Both the position numbers and the translations under genes were made by a program. Shown one piece after another: positions 6,031 to 6,103 of a stretch of DNA of 6,103 nt. Source of the stretch: an uncultured Methanomicrobiales archaeon (GTDB lineage: Archaea; Thermoplasmatota; Thermoplasmata; Methanomassiliicoccales; Methanomethylophilaceae). The stretch's first letter is position 1, and the number at the start of each line of letters is the position of its first letter. The notes beneath the pieces are model-generated. The model was not told where the DNA came from. It searched no databases and saw nothing but the letters and a program-made list of their open reading frames with translations. Location of the stretch: the NCBI GenBank assembly GCA_946528255.1, contig CAMMYR010000045.1, positions 1 through 6,103 of the forward strand. The letters are read 5' to 3'.

Positions 6031-6103
6031 TGGCGGGCATAATGTCCCAAGGTAAGAACGCCATCGACCTGGGCCAGCTGCCGACATCCGCTCTCCAATA
6101 CTA
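5865..6103 (+). CDS. Alpha-D-phosphohexomutase (GlmM/ManB-like), 3'-partial
   Basis: These are the N-terminal 79 residues of a phosphoglucosamine/phosphomanno-mutase, which interconverts hexose 6- and 1-phosphates for nucleotide-sugar and surface glycan synthesis. The match is clear in domain 1: LFGTEVTPELALQIGKLA (15-32), VAVACDSRPSGESLKRAV (40-57, equal to the family's VGRDTRxSGExLKxAL), and AIDLGQLPTSALQY (66-79, equal to the family's DLGxxPTPALQY). The catalytic serine loop and metal site lie beyond the window. The usual opening FGTDGIRG is replaced by LGDGWLRG. The frame overlaps only the spurious extension of DUF47. It is probably the last or a middle gene of the operon, although its job is not obviously tied to transport. 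The exact sugar specificity cannot be told from this fragment. Confidence 0.85.
   Translation, partial: MSASLGDGWLRGLFGTEVTPELALQIGKLASERCDGPVAVACDSRPSGESLKRAVMAGIMSQGKNAIDLGQLPTSALQY

Noticed and set aside
1..6103. CRISPR array, IS element, tRNA or rRNA gene
   Set aside because: No spaced repeats, transposase motifs, terminal inverted repeats or tRNA-like cloverleaf were seen; nearly all the window is accounted for by protein genes.

Overview
This 6.1 kb window is GC-rich and densely coding, and all recognisable genes are on the + strand. It looks archaeal, probably from Thermoplasmata and possibly Methanomassiliicoccales. The evidence is adjacent scpA/scpB, a TATA-box promoter about 30 nt upstream of an ATG that has no Shine-Dalgarno (leaderless), a DUF47/PhoU-like protein, a GlmM-like phosphohexomutase, and a UAG codon that appears to be read as sense, as happens in pyrrolysine-using methanogens. 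The lineage is inference; there is no rRNA or other marker here.

Layout: (1) 2-751, ScpA kleisin, 5' end outside the window. (2) 753-1307, ScpB; together these are the non-SMC subunits of a chromosome-condensation complex. (3) 1262-1292, a near-perfect 11-3-11 inverted repeat abutting a TATA box, the promoter of the next operon. (4) 1317-3074, a two-domain fused ABC permease. (5) 2992-4137 and (6) 4104-5111, two different ABC ATPases with C-terminal TOBE-like regions. (7) 5182-6030, a DUF47 (PhoU-like) protein. (8) 5865 to the window end, the N-terminus of a GlmM-like phosphohexomutase. Genes 4-8 form a tight transcription unit: an ABC importer with one fused permease and two ATPases, no substrate-binding protein in the window, and a probable PhoU-like regulatory partner. 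The substrate cannot be read from the sequence.

The most striking observation concerns gene ends. With standard stops, the permease, ATPase 1 and DUF47 frames run 83, 34 and 166 nt into the next gene with non-homologous Arg/Pro/Ser-rich tails, and ScpB runs through a promoter. In all these genes the first in-frame CGA lies exactly where a stop is expected (1257, 2997, 4102 and 5860; also 5187 at the end of the read-through form of ATPase 2). CGA appears nowhere among the roughly 125 arginine codons I counted in the gene bodies. Ending the genes at CGA gives 8-, 1- and 8-nt overlaps and a 2-nt gap, a normal archaeal operon. ATPase 2 also has an in-frame TAG (5109) followed by sequence that aligns with the end of ATPase 1. 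Possible explanations are CGA acting as a termination signal (recoding, or C-to-U editing to UGA), parallel stop loss, or an altered or erroneous sequence. CDS coordinates below use the standard code; the alternative ends are stated in each entry.
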